Below are positions 35,022 through 44,682 of a stretch of DNA of 64,000 nt, in pieces (the stretch's first letter is position 1; each line of letters starts with the position of its first letter). The stretch is from positions 558,001 to 622,000 of the forward strand of contig OZ277031.1 in the NCBI GenBank assembly GCA_965613685.1, written 5' to 3'. This DNA comes from Methylotenera oryzisoli_B (GTDB taxonomy: Bacteria; Pseudomonadota; Gammaproteobacteria; Burkholderiales; Methylophilaceae). The translations under genes were made by a program, and so were the position numbers. The notes below the pieces were generated by a model. The model was given only the letters and a program-made list of their open reading frames with translations, was not told where the DNA came from and made no database searches.

Positions 35022-35659
35022 TGACAAAAGCAAGGGAAATGGCCTGGCGTGAACAACTGTTGGCCAGCACTCAACAATTGGCCGCTTTAGGTCTTAATAA
35101 AGGCACCTCCGGCAATCTCAGTGTGCGCATCGATTCGGGCTTTTTAGTGACCCCTTCGGGCATGCCTGTGGATGCCATGAGCATGGTACACATGCAGTTT
35201 GATGGCTCCTGTGAGGCCGGCAAGCGACCCAGCAGCGAATGGCGCTTTCACCGTGATATTTTGCAGGCCAAGCCGGATGTTAATGCGGTGGTGCATACCC
35301 ACAGTACGTTTGCCACCACCTTGGCCTGTTTGCGTAAGCGCATACCGGCTTTCCATTACATGATTGCGATTGCCGGTGGCGACAGCATAGAGTGCGCGGA
35401 TTATGCTTTATTTGGTAGCCAAGCGCTTTCGGACCAAGCGCTATTGGCCTTAGGCAAACGCAAAGCCTGTTTGCTGGCTAACCATGGCATGATTGCAGTC
35501 GGCCGTGATTTGCCGCATGCCGTGTCTGTGGCCTTGGAAGTGGAGAATTTAGCCGAGCAGTATGCCCGCGCCTTGCAAATAGGCGAGCCGACTTTGTTGA
35601 GCGCTAGTGAAATGCAAGCGGTTTACGCGCAATTTAAAGGCTACGCTAACTGGGATTGA
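35021..35659 (+). CDS. class II (FucA/Ald2-like) aldolase, probably acting on methylthioribulose- or deoxyribulose-1-phosphate
   Basis: The 212-residue zinc aldolase resembles L-fuculose-1-phosphate aldolase along its length: LGLNKGTSGNLSVR, the catalytic Glu region PSSEWRFHRDIL, the zinc ligands in VVHTHSTFA, PAFHYMIAIAGGDSIECADYALFG, and LLANHGMIAVG with the third histidine. Its one-base overlap with mtnA points to methylthioribulose-1-phosphate or 5-deoxyribulose-1-phosphate as substrate, yielding DHAP plus an aldehyde (the DHAP shunt). The alternative is MtnB, the dehydratase of the classic pathway, which shares the fold; the FucA-like blocks and absence of mtnC/mtnD favour aldolase. Substrate assignment is inference. 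Confidence 0.8.
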   Translation: MTKAREMAWREQLLASTQQLAALGLNKGTSGNLSVRIDSGFLVTPSGMPVDAMSMVHMQFDGSCEAGKRPSSEWRFHRDILQAKPDVNAVVHTHSTFATTLACLRKRIPAFHYMIAIAGGDSIECADYALFGSQALSDQALLALGKRKACLLANHGMIAVGRDLPHAVSVALEVENLAEQYARALQIGEPTLLSASEMQAVYAQFKGYANWD

Positions 35660-35663
35660 AGCT

Positions 35664-35701
35664 TAAAAAGGGTCTGGCCACCGGTGTGTGGCGACCAGAC
35701 T
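35664..35701 (-). terminator. terminator between the aldolase gene and acs
   Basis: GTCTGG (35672-35677) pairs with CCAGAC (35695-35700), with an inner CCAC/GTGG pairing. On the minus strand the stem is followed by CTTTTT, so it should terminate acs; on the plus strand the tract after the stem is only TTATAG. It lies just after both convergent stop codons. Confidence 0.65.
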
Positions 35702-35709
35702 TATAGTGA

Positions 35710-37686
35710 TTAACGAATGACTTCTTTGAGTTGTTCCAAAATCGCTGGGTTTTCTAAGGTAGACAAATCGGAGGTGATCTCTTCACCCTTAGCCAAGTTG
35801 CGCAACAATCGACGCATGATTTTTCCGGAGCGGGTCTTGGGTAAGTTGTCGCCAAAGCGAATTTCATCGGGCTTGGCAATCGGGCCAATTTCCTTACCTA
35901 CCCAGTCACGCAATTGTGCCACGATTTGTTTGGCCGCTTCGCCCTCGGGTCTGGCGCCTTTTAGCACCACGTAAGCCACCACCGATTCCCCTTTGATGTC
36001 GTGTGGTTTACCCACCACAGCGGCTTCTGCCACCAGTGGATTGGATACCAAGGCCGATTCAATTTCCATGGTGCCTAAGCGGTGGCCGGACACGTTTAAC
36101 ACGTCGTCTATGCGACCCATGATGGTAAAGAATCCGGTTTTAGCATCGCGTATGGCGCCATCGCCGGCTAAGTAGGTGGTGCCACCTAAGTCTATCGGGT
36201 AGTAACTGGATTTATAGCGCTCTGGATCGTTGTAGATGGTGCGTATCATAGAAGGCCACGGTTTTTTAATGACCAATAAGCCACCTGTTCCCCAAGGCAC
36301 GTCTTTACCCGTTTCATCCACCACGGCGATGTCTATGCCAGGGAAAGGCAGGGTGCAGGAGCCTGGCACCAAAGAGGTGGCGCCTGGTAGTGGGGTGATG
36401 GCATGGCCACCGGTCTCGGTTTGCCAGAAGGTGTCAACGATAGGGCAACGGCTGCCGCCTACGTTTTCGTAATACCACATCCAGGCTTCCGGGTTAATTG
36501 GTTCGCCGACCGAGCCCAAGAGGCGTAGGCTGCTTAAGTCAAAGTTTTTAGGATGGGTGCTTTCCACCGTGTCGGCCGCTTTGATGAGCGAGCGTATGGC
36601 AGTAGGGGCGGTGTAGAAAATCGTCACCTTGTGTTTTTCTATCATGTGCCAGAAGCGGCTGGCATCGGGGTAAGTGGGGATGCCTTCAAACACCACTTGG
36701 GTGACGCCCATGGCTAATGGGCCGTAAGCCACGTAGCTGTGACCGGTAATCCAGCCCACGTCTGCGGTACACCAAAAAATGTCATTGTCTTTGATGTCAA
36801 AGGTCCAGCGCATGCTGTTAATGGCATGCAATAAATAGCCGGCTGAAGAATGCTGCACGCCTTTGGGTTTACCAGTGCTGCCTGAGGTGTAGAGTAAAAA
36901 CAGTGGGTGCTCGGCACCCATCATCACCGGTGGGCAATCGTCGCTGACGTCAGCAATTAAATCGTGCCACCAAATTTCATTGGCTTGTGCCACGATGGGG
37001 CTGCCGGTTTTTTTGTAGACCACGATGTTTTTGATCGATTCGCAACCGCCCATGGCTATGGCTTCGTCCACGGCATTTTTTAGTGGCATGGATTTGCCAC
37101 CACGGAACTGACCGTCGGCGGTGATGATAGCGACCGCACCGGCATCAATAATGCGTTCGTTGATGCTTTTGGCAGAAAAGCCGCCAAACACCACCGAATG
37201 CGTCACGCCCAAGCGGGCGCAAGCTTGCATGGCCACCACGGCTTCTATGCCCATGGGCAAATAAATCAGCACGCGGTCGCCGGCAACGATGTGTAATTTT
37301 TTTAAGCCGTTGGCGAATTGGCAAACGCGTTGGTGCAATTCTTTAAAGGTGACTTGCGTGCTGCTGCCGTCGTCGGCCTCAAAAATGATTGCCACTTTAT
37401 TGGGGATGGTGTTTAGGTGCTTGTCTAAGCAGTTGGCAGAAACATTCAGTTCGCCGTCTTCAAACCATTTGTAGAAGGGTGCATTGTCTTGATTCAGTGT
37501 TTTGCTAAAAGGTTTGTGCCAAACCAATAACTCGCGTGCTAACTTTGCCCAAAAACCCTCGTAATCGTCGGTTGCTTGCTGACACAAAGCATTGTAGGCT
37601 GACATACCGGACACGGTGGCCGATTTAACAAACTCGGCACTCGGTTCAAAAACGCGGTTTTCATGAAGCACTGAATTGATGGACAT
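35710..37686 (-). CDS. acs: acetyl-CoA synthetase (acetate-CoA ligase)
   Basis: The 658-residue AMP-forming ligase activates acetate to acetyl-CoA. Core motifs are LLYTSGSTGKPKGVQHS (P-loop), the VDTFWQTETGGHAI block (A5), YLAGDGAIRD and GRIDDVLNVSGHRLGTMEIE (hinge). The C-terminal catalytic lysine is Lys622 in PKTRSGKIMRR, which is the PX4GK motif that Pat-type acetyltransferases modify to switch Acs off. AAGGAG lies upstream of the ATG. It is a single transcription unit divergent from glnE across 98 AT-rich bases. A Pat homologue and a deacetylase are encoded about 8-11 kb away. Confidence 0.97.
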   Translation of the reverse strand: MSINSVLHENRVFEPSAEFVKSATVSGMSAYNALCQQATDDYEGFWAKLARELLVWHKPFSKTLNQDNAPFYKWFEDGELNVSANCLDKHLNTIPNKVAIIFEADDGSSTQVTFKELHQRVCQFANGLKKLHIVAGDRVLIYLPMGIEAVVAMQACARLGVTHSVVFGGFSAKSINERIIDAGAVAIITADGQFRGGKSMPLKNAVDEAIAMGGCESIKNIVVYKKTGSPIVAQANEIWWHDLIADVSDDCPPVMMGAEHPLFLLYTSGSTGKPKGVQHSSAGYLLHAINSMRWTFDIKDNDIFWCTADVGWITGHSYVAYGPLAMGVTQVVFEGIPTYPDASRFWHMIEKHKVTIFYTAPTAIRSLIKAADTVESTHPKNFDLSSLRLLGSVGEPINPEAWMWYYENVGGSRCPIVDTFWQTETGGHAITPLPGATSLVPGSCTLPFPGIDIAVVDETGKDVPWGTGGLLVIKKPWPSMIRTIYNDPERYKSSYYPIDLGGTTYLAGDGAIRDAKTGFFTIMGRIDDVLNVSGHRLGTMEIESALVSNPLVAEAAVVGKPHDIKGESVVAYVVLKGARPEGEAAKQIVAQLRDWVGKEIGPIAKPDEIRFGDNLPKTRSGKIMRRLLRNLAKGEEITSDLSTLENPAILEQLKEVIR

Positions 37687-37784
37687 GCTAAAAATCTCCT
37701 TGAGATAATGCTAATTTTATATTTTTTGTTATGAAAAACATTTTGTAACACAATTGTTAAGCATCATATTACAACAAAAAACTT

Positions 37785-40505
37785 ATGCTAACACTCGATA
37801 ATTTATTATCTGCAAGCCCCGCCAAGTCTAGCGATGAGGATAAATTGCGGCATGCTATTTCGTGCAGTCCTTTTTTAACCAGACTCTGCACAAAACATGC
37901 CGGCTTAGTGCAGGATTTGCTAGAAAATCATAAGCTAGCCTATCAATTAGCCGACATGCAAAAATTTTTGGCGGGGCAAACGGTTTTTGATGAAAGCAGT
38001 TTAAAAAAAGCCTTGCGCGCACTACGCCAAGCGGTCATGGCCAGAATAATAGTCCGCGATTTAAACGGTTTGGCCGATGTGGCGGAGGTCATGCAGACCA
38101 CCACGCACTTGGCCGAATGCACCATCAACAGCGCCTTGGCGTTTTTACACCCGGCCTTGGTGGCCGTGCATGGCCAGCCCTTGGACGACTATGGGCAGCC
38201 GCAACACTTGGTGGTAATCGGCATGGGTAAGCTAGGCGGTGGCGAGCTTAATGTCTCATCCGACATCGATTTAATCTTTGCCTATGCAAGCGATGGCGAA
38301 ACCAACGGTGCCAGTCCGATCGGCCACCAACAATTCTTCACCCGCTTGGCCAAGCAATTAATCGCCGCCATAGACGACATCACCGAAGACGGCTTTGTGT
38401 TTAGGGTGGACATGCGCTTGCGGCCGTTTGGTAGCGAAGGCGCCTTGGTGTCGAATTTGGATGCCTTGGAAGATTACTACCAGAATAACGGCCGCGAATG
38501 GGAGCGTTATGCCTGGATTAAAGGCCGCGAAGTGACCGGCGGCCAACAAGTGGCGCGCTTATTGAAACCCTTTGTTTTTAGAAAATACTTGGATTTCGGC
38601 GCGTTTGCCAGCATGCGCGATTTAAAGCAGCAGATACAACGCGACGTGAATAGCAAGGGCATGCAAGACAACATTAAATTGGGCCGCGGTGGCATACGGG
38701 AAATTGAGTTCATTGCCCAAGTGTTTCAGTTGATACGCGGTGGGCAAGACCCCAGTTTGCAAATTAAACCGACTTTGCAGGTACTCGATCTGTTGGCTGA
38801 AAAAAGCTTGTTGCCTAGCGAGAGCGTGGCGGAATTAAAAGCAGCCTATGTTTTTTTACGCAATTTAGAGCACCGCTTAATGTACGTGGAAGACGCGCAA
38901 ACGCAGGCGCTACCCAATAACGATGCGGCGCAAGCACGCATCGCTAAGTCTATGAATTTTAGCGATTGGCCTAGTTTTTTAGCGGTATTGAACGGCTACC
39001 GCGCCCAGGTGCAACAGCATTTTGATGCGACTTTTAGCGATGCCAGCGCAGACAGCAGTGCACTGGCAAATGAAATCACCTTGTGGCAGGACGGCTTAGG
39101 CGAACAAGAGGCGCTAGCGGCTTTGCAAAAATTAAGTTACCAAGAAGCGCCGCTAAGCCGCAGCAGGTTGCAGGCCATGCGCCACAGCAGTCGCTATGTG
39201 CAATTACCTGAGTCCAGTCGTTTGCGTTTTGATGGCTTGATGCCGCTGGCCATTCGCTTGTCGGCCAGCATGCCCAACCCAGACGCGACCTTGCTGCGCG
39301 TCAGTGATTTGTTGGAAAGCATCTGCCGCCGTGCCAGCTACTTGGCCTTGTTGGCCGAGCACCCGCAGGCCATGCAACTGGTCGTTAAACTCTGCAGCAG
39401 CAGCCCATGGCTGAGCAATTACTTGTTGCAACACCCCATTTTATTGGATGAATTGCTGGACACCCGCACCCTGTATGCGCCGCCAGATTTTGCCAACATG
39501 CGTAAGCAATTGCAGCAACGCTTGACTGAGTTGGACGGCGACGTGGAGCAGCAAATGGACAGCTTGCGCCATTTTAAACATGGCCATGTGTTTAGGTTTG
39601 CCGTGCAGGACATCAACGGCGAATTGAGTCCGGAAGTGGTGTCCGATTACTTAAGTGCCTTAGCCGATTTGATACTGGACGTCAGCTTGCCCTTTATTTG
39701 GGCTCAGCTCAAAACGCGGCATAGGCAGGATGCGAAATTTGCCGTCATAGGCTACGGCAAATTGGGCAGTAAAGAGCTGGGTTATGCCTCGGATTTGGAC
39801 ATCATTTTTCTCTACGATGACGATGCGCCTGAGGCCGGCGAAGTCTATGCGCGCTTGGCTCAACGCATCAACAATTGGTTTAATAGCCTGACCTCGGCCG
39901 GACTCTTGTACGAGACCGATTTGCAATTGCGTCCGGACGGCAACAGCGGCTTGCTGGTCAGTAGCGTGGCTGCGTTTCATGATTACCAATTGAACAAGGC
40001 CTGGGTCTGGGAACACCAAGCCATTACCCGTGCCCGTTTTGTGGCAGGCGACAAGGCGCTGGCTGGGCATTTTGAAGCGACGCGTTTAGCGGTGATGACC
40101 ATGCCACGTGAACGCGAGGCCTTAAAACAAGCGGTGCTTGCCATGCGCGAAAAAATGCGCGCCACGCAACACCTCGCGCCCGATCTGTTTGACTTGAAAC
40201 ACAGCCCAGGTGGCATTATCGATGTGGAGTTTTTGGTGCAGTATCTGCTGCTGGCACACGCCAACGACCACCCAGCATTAAGCCAAAATAGTGGGAACAT
40301 TGCATTGCTAAAGCTGCTTGCTAAGCTCGGCATCCTAGACCTTGTCGCCGCAGAAAAAGTGGTGTTGGCTTACCGTGATTACCGCCACAGCCAACACCTA
40401 ATGAAACTGCAAGGTTTGCAGGCCTTGCATGTGCCATTAAGCTCGGTCAGTGAACATGCATCGTCCGTGAGCGCGCTTTGGCAGCACGTGTTCTTCAGCC
40501 CATAA
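37785..40505 (+). CDS. glnE: bifunctional glutamine synthetase adenylyltransferase/adenylyl-removing enzyme
   Basis: The 906-residue enzyme adenylylates and deadenylylates glutamine synthetase in response to PII. Two nucleotidyltransferase domains are visible: GKLGGGELNVSSDIDLIFAY near residue 147 and GYGKLGSKELGYASDLDIIF near 655. Each has the G-x-D-x-D metal pattern and is followed by a RxD block (FRVDMRLRPFGSEG and YETDLQLRPDGNSG). The length is normal (946 in E. coli). It stands alone, divergent from acs; the promoter must lie in the 98-bp gap. Glutamine synthetase and glnB are not in the window. Confidence 0.95.
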   Translation: MLTLDNLLSASPAKSSDEDKLRHAISCSPFLTRLCTKHAGLVQDLLENHKLAYQLADMQKFLAGQTVFDESSLKKALRALRQAVMARIIVRDLNGLADVAEVMQTTTHLAECTINSALAFLHPALVAVHGQPLDDYGQPQHLVVIGMGKLGGGELNVSSDIDLIFAYASDGETNGASPIGHQQFFTRLAKQLIAAIDDITEDGFVFRVDMRLRPFGSEGALVSNLDALEDYYQNNGREWERYAWIKGREVTGGQQVARLLKPFVFRKYLDFGAFASMRDLKQQIQRDVNSKGMQDNIKLGRGGIREIEFIAQVFQLIRGGQDPSLQIKPTLQVLDLLAEKSLLPSESVAELKAAYVFLRNLEHRLMYVEDAQTQALPNNDAAQARIAKSMNFSDWPSFLAVLNGYRAQVQQHFDATFSDASADSSALANEITLWQDGLGEQEALAALQKLSYQEAPLSRSRLQAMRHSSRYVQLPESSRLRFDGLMPLAIRLSASMPNPDATLLRVSDLLESICRRASYLALLAEHPQAMQLVVKLCSSSPWLSNYLLQHPILLDELLDTRTLYAPPDFANMRKQLQQRLTELDGDVEQQMDSLRHFKHGHVFRFAVQDINGELSPEVVSDYLSALADLILDVSLPFIWAQLKTRHRQDAKFAVIGYGKLGSKELGYASDLDIIFLYDDDAPEAGEVYARLAQRINNWFNSLTSAGLLYETDLQLRPDGNSGLLVSSVAAFHDYQLNKAWVWEHQAITRARFVAGDKALAGHFEATRLAVMTMPREREALKQAVLAMREKMRATQHLAPDLFDLKHSPGGIIDVEFLVQYLLLAHANDHPALSQNSGNIALLKLLAKLGILDLVAAEKVVLAYRDYRHSQHLMKLQGLQALHVPLSSVSEHASSVSALWQHVFFSP

Positions 40506-40577
40506 CTTTGCTTGCGCCGCTCTGTCGGCGGATAAACTAGCCGGCTCAACATAAGCCAGCGCAGCATGCAGGCATGT

Positions 40578-40583
40578 TAAAAT
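40578..40583 (+). promoter_or_regulatory. -10 box immediately before hrpA
   Basis: TAAAAT ends 8 bases before the preferred hrpA ATG at 40592, so a transcript would start within a base or two of the start codon. The same GTTAAAAT-GCGC context is used upstream of glyA. Confidence 0.4.
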
Positions 40584-40591
40584 GGGCGCTT

Positions 40592-43500
40592 ATGAGTGCA
40601 AATTCCCCGGCCAGTGCCATACCTGCTGATTTAAGCCATGCCCCTTTTGAGGCAGCCATGGCTACTTGCATGTTGCAAGATAGGCATGCCCTGCGTAGGA
40701 AGTTTCGCGAGGCCATGGCATTGGCTAAGAACCCAGCGGATGTTGGGGGCAAGGCTAAAGCGCAACGCTTGTTGGCTGAAATCAAGCAAAAGATAGGGTC
40801 GTCGCAACAGAAATTTAATGCCAGATTAGCCAATCTGCCCAAGCCCAGCTACCCAATGGAATTGCCGGTCAGTGGCAAAAAAGAACAGATTGCCGCTGCC
40901 ATCCTGCAACACCAAGTGGTCATCGTTTGCGGCGAAACCGGTTCCGGTAAAACCACCCAGTTGCCTAAAATTTGTTTGGAATTGGGTAGGGGCGTGGCTG
41001 GCCTGATAGGGCACACCCAACCGCGGCGCATTGCCGCTCGGTCGGTCGCCAGTCGCATTGCCCAAGAATTGCAAAGCCCGTTGGGCGAGGCGGTAGGCTA
41101 CAAAGTACGCTTTAACGATAAGCTAAGTGAATCCAGCTACGTTAAATTAATGACGGACGGCATTTTGCTGGCGGAAACCCAAGGGGATAAATTTCTCAAC
41201 GCTTACGACACCATCATCATCGATGAGGCGCACGAACGCAGCCTGAACATCGATTTTCTCTTGGGTTATTTAAAGCAGTTGCTGGTCAAGCGCCCCGATT
41301 TAAAAGTCATCGTCACCTCGGCCACCATCGATGCCGATCGCTTTTCCAAGCATTTTAATGGCGCGCCGGTGATAGAAGTATCCGGCCGTACCTACCCGGT
41401 GGAAGTGCGTTATCGCCCCCTAGGCAAATCCGGCTTTCGTGCTAAAGATGCGTTTGCGGAAAAGCAGGCGCAGGATACCGAGCTAGGCGACATCGAGGCG
41501 GAAGACGCAAGCTTGCTGGGCATCAGTCGCAAAGCGCAAACCGAAGCCCGTTGGCTGGAAGAGGACGACGAGGAGGAGGCCATAGAAGAAGCCATACTGG
41601 ATGCTGCCGACGATTTATTGCGCTTAGGCGATGGTGACATACTGGTGTTTTTACCGGGTGAGCGTGAGATACGCGATACCGCCGAGCACTTGCGTAAATA
41701 CCAAGGCCGCTCGGCCAAGCTCAAGCACATCGAAGTGCTGCCCTTGTTCGCCCGTCTGAGCATAGAAGACCAGCAAAAAATCTTCAAAAGCCACAGCAGT
41801 CGCCGCATCGTTTTAGCCACCAATGTGGCAGAAACCTCCTTAACCGTGCCCGGCATTAAGTATGTGATTGACGCCGGCTTGGCCCGGGTCAATCGCTACA
41901 GCACGCGCGCTAAAGTCGAGCAATTGCAAATCGAAAAAATCAGCCAAGCGGCCGCCAAACAACGGGCCGGCCGTTGCGGTCGCGTTTCCAATGGCGTGTG
42001 CGTGCGCCTGTATTCCGAGCAGGACTTTGCTGGGCGTGCCGAATTTACCGAACCGGAGATCTTGCGCAGTTCCTTGGCCAGCGTGATTCTGCGCATGGCC
42101 GCTTTGCGTTTAGGCGACATCAACGATTTTCCATTCATAGAAGCGCCCAGCAGTCGCTTGATCACCGATGGCTACCAACTGTTGCAAGAGTTAGGCGCGG
42201 TGGACAGCCAGCGGCAGATTACCGACATCGGCTTGCAATTGGCTAAACTGCCCTTGGACCCGCGTGTGGGCCGCATGATATTGGCGGCTAAACGCGAGTC
42301 TTGCTTAAACGAAATCCTCATTATCGCCAGCGTTTTGAGCATACAAGACCCGCGCGAGCGCCCCATGGATAAGCGTGAAGCGGCCGATAATGCCCATGTT
42401 AAGTTTGCCGGTGACGGTTCAGACTTTATGAGCTACTTGAAACTGTGGGATTTTTTTGACGCCGCCTTAAAAAACAAAAAATCCAATAAAGACTTATTGA
42501 ATCAGTGCCACAGCCATTTTTTGTCTTTTTTACGCTTAAAAGAATGGCGTGAGTTGCACGGGCAAATCAAGCAAATTACCGATGAAATGGAATTTAAAGC
42601 CAACGACAAAGCCGCCAGTTACGAACAAATCCATCGCGCCTTATTGGCCGGTTTGCTAGGCAACATAGGCTTTAAAGACGGCGACAACGAAGCCTATTCC
42701 GGCGCCCGTGGCATACGTTTTTATCTGGCTCCGGGCTCGGCCTTGAAGAAAGCCAAACCAAAGTGGGTGATGGCGGCGGAGTTAGTCGACACCAGCAAAT
42801 TGTATGCACGCTGTGTGGCTAAAATCGAACCGGATTGGATAGAGCCTTTGGCCAGAGGCTTAACCGATAGCCAATACTCCGATCCACGCTGGGACAGGAA
42901 AATGGGCATGGTGCACGCGTGGGAGCGGGTGGCCTTATACGGCCTAACCATTATTCCTAAGCGCCGGGTGCATTACGGCCCCATCAACGGCAAAGAATCG
43001 CGTGAAATTTTCATACGCGAGGCCTTGGCGCATGGCGAGTTCGACAGCCGCGCGGCGTTTTTTAGCGCCAACGAACGTTTGATCGCCGAAGTTGAGGAGT
43101 TGGAGCACAAAGCGCGACGGCAAGACGTGTTGGTCGATGACCAGCAATTGTTTGACTTTTACGACAGCAAAATTCCGGCCGACATTCATCAGGCCGCCAC
43201 CTTTGAAACCTGGCGTGAACAAGCCGAAAAAGCGCAGCCTAGGCTGCTCTATTTGAGTCGGGAAGACCTGATGCGCCATGGGGCGGATGCCATCACCGCC
43301 GTGCAATTCCCGGAAAAAATGCGTTTAGATGGGGTGGAAATTCCGCTCAAATACCGCTTTGAACCTGGCCATCTGTTGGACGGCGTCACCGCCACCGTGC
43401 CTTTGGCATTATTGAATCAACTCAATCCCACGCAAACCGATTGGCTGGTGCCGGGCATGCTGCGCGAAAAGCTAACCCATTTAATCAAAGTCTTGCCTAA

Positions 43501-44677
43501 AACCTACCGTCGGGTCTGCGTGCCGGTGCCGGAGTTTGTCACGCAGTTTTTAGTCAGCACGACTGTCGGCACCATGCCCATCAAGCCGCTCTTGGCCGAA
43601 TACATACAGCGTGTCACCAGCTTGAAAATCGCCGTTGAGGATTGGACCGAACCTTTGCCGGATCACTTGCTGATGAATTTCAGTGTGGTGGACGATGCCG
43701 GTCGCGAATTAGGCATGGGTCGGGATTGGCAGGCGCTGAAGAAACAATTGGGCTCAGCCGCGCAACTGACCTTTAGAAACAATTCGGCGGATCACCTCAA
43801 GGACTTAGAAAAAATCGGGCTAAAACAATGGGATTTCGGCGATTTACCGGCCACCTTGAGCTTTGAGCGCGACGGTTTGCAAGTCACCGGCTACCCGGCC
43901 TTGGAAGACAACGGCGACAGCGTGGCGGTTAAATTATTCGATACTGAGTTGGAGGCCAGCAGCAACCACAGGCAAGGCGTGTGCCGCTTAATGCGCTTTG
44001 AGTTAAAAGAGCAAATGAAGCAGTTGGAGAAAAGCTTACCCAATTTTAATCAATACGCCTTGTTGCTGCGCAACGTGGTCAGCGTAGACGACTTACGTGA
44101 AGATTTGTTGTTGGCCATCGCTGACCGCGCTTTTGTTGCGGACGATGACTTGCCACGCAGCAATGCCGATTTCATGCATTTAAAAGCCCGTGCTAGGACG
44201 CGCTTGCCGGCGGTCAGTCAAGGCTTAACCCGCCAAGCGCAAACAATCGCCAGTGAATACCAATTGCTCACGGCGACCATGGCCAAAATGCCAAGCACCG
44301 TGAACCGTTTAAAGCGCGATGTCGAGCAGCAACTGCCCTGTTTGTTGTACAAGGGCTGTTTTAGCCGCACGCCCTGGGAGCAGTTGCAGCATGTGCCGCG
44401 CTACCTCAAGGCCTTGCGTTTACGCATAGAAAAACAACCTGCTAACCCGGATAGGGACGGCAAAAATGCCGCCAGCGTCGGTTTGCTTTGGCAAAAGTGG
44501 CAAGATAAAATAAGCCAGTTGCAGCAAGCGCACTTGCCCATCTCAGCCGATTTGGCCCATTTCCGCTGGTTGCTGGAAGAGCTGCGCGTGTCCTTGTTTG
44601 CGCAAGAACTGAAGACGCCGTTTCCGATTTCCATTAAGCGCTTAGAAAAAACCTGGGCAGACATGGGTTACCAATAA
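40592..44677 (+). CDS. hrpA: ATP-dependent RNA helicase HrpA
   Basis: The 1361-residue protein is a DEAH-box helicase that rescues stalled ribosomes and remodels RNA. Motifs are CGETGSGKTTQLPK (I), IIDEAHERSLNIDFLL (II), VTSATIDADRFS (III), ATNVAETSLTVPGIKYVIDAG (V) and QRAGRCGRV (VI). The HA2 and OB domains follow, and the long C-terminal DUF3418 region that marks HrpA runs from about residue 800 to the end. I prefer the ATG at 40592 over one at 40574, because the latter lies in a -10-like TTAAAAT box. No Shine-Dalgarno sequence precedes it. The next gene starts 5 bp after its stop. Confidence 0.94.
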   Translation: MSANSPASAIPADLSHAPFEAAMATCMLQDRHALRRKFREAMALAKNPADVGGKAKAQRLLAEIKQKIGSSQQKFNARLANLPKPSYPMELPVSGKKEQIAAAILQHQVVIVCGETGSGKTTQLPKICLELGRGVAGLIGHTQPRRIAARSVASRIAQELQSPLGEAVGYKVRFNDKLSESSYVKLMTDGILLAETQGDKFLNAYDTIIIDEAHERSLNIDFLLGYLKQLLVKRPDLKVIVTSATIDADRFSKHFNGAPVIEVSGRTYPVEVRYRPLGKSGFRAKDAFAEKQAQDTELGDIEAEDASLLGISRKAQTEARWLEEDDEEEAIEEAILDAADDLLRLGDGDILVFLPGEREIRDTAEHLRKYQGRSAKLKHIEVLPLFARLSIEDQQKIFKSHSSRRIVLATNVAETSLTVPGIKYVIDAGLARVNRYSTRAKVEQLQIEKISQAAAKQRAGRCGRVSNGVCVRLYSEQDFAGRAEFTEPEILRSSLASVILRMAALRLGDINDFPFIEAPSSRLITDGYQLLQELGAVDSQRQITDIGLQLAKLPLDPRVGRMILAAKRESCLNEILIIASVLSIQDPRERPMDKREAADNAHVKFAGDGSDFMSYLKLWDFFDAALKNKKSNKDLLNQCHSHFLSFLRLKEWRELHGQIKQITDEMEFKANDKAASYEQIHRALLAGLLGNIGFKDGDNEAYSGARGIRFYLAPGSALKKAKPKWVMAAELVDTSKLYARCVAKIEPDWIEPLARGLTDSQYSDPRWDRKMGMVHAWERVALYGLTIIPKRRVHYGPINGKESREIFIREALAHGEFDSRAAFFSANERLIAEVEELEHKARRQDVLVDDQQLFDFYDSKIPADIHQAATFETWREQAEKAQPRLLYLSREDLMRHGADAITAVQFPEKMRLDGVEIPLKYRFEPGHLLDGVTATVPLALLNQLNPTQTDWLVPGMLREKLTHLIKVLPKTYRRVCVPVPEFVTQFLVSTTVGTMPIKPLLAEYIQRVTSLKIAVEDWTEPLPDHLLMNFSVVDDAGRELGMGRDWQALKKQLGSAAQLTFRNNSADHLKDLEKIGLKQWDFGDLPATLSFERDGLQVTGYPALEDNGDSVAVKLFDTELEASSNHRQGVCRLMRFELKEQMKQLEKSLPNFNQYALLLRNVVSVDDLREDLLLAIADRAFVADDDLPRSNADFMHLKARARTRLPAVSQGLTRQAQTIASEYQLLTATMAKMPSTVNRLKRDVEQQLPCLLYKGCFSRTPWEQLQHVPRYLKALRLRIEKQPANPDRDGKNAASVGLLWQKWQDKISQLQQAHLPISADLAHFRWLLEELRVSLFAQELKTPFPISIKRLEKTWADMGYQ

Positions 44678-44682
44678 TCAGC

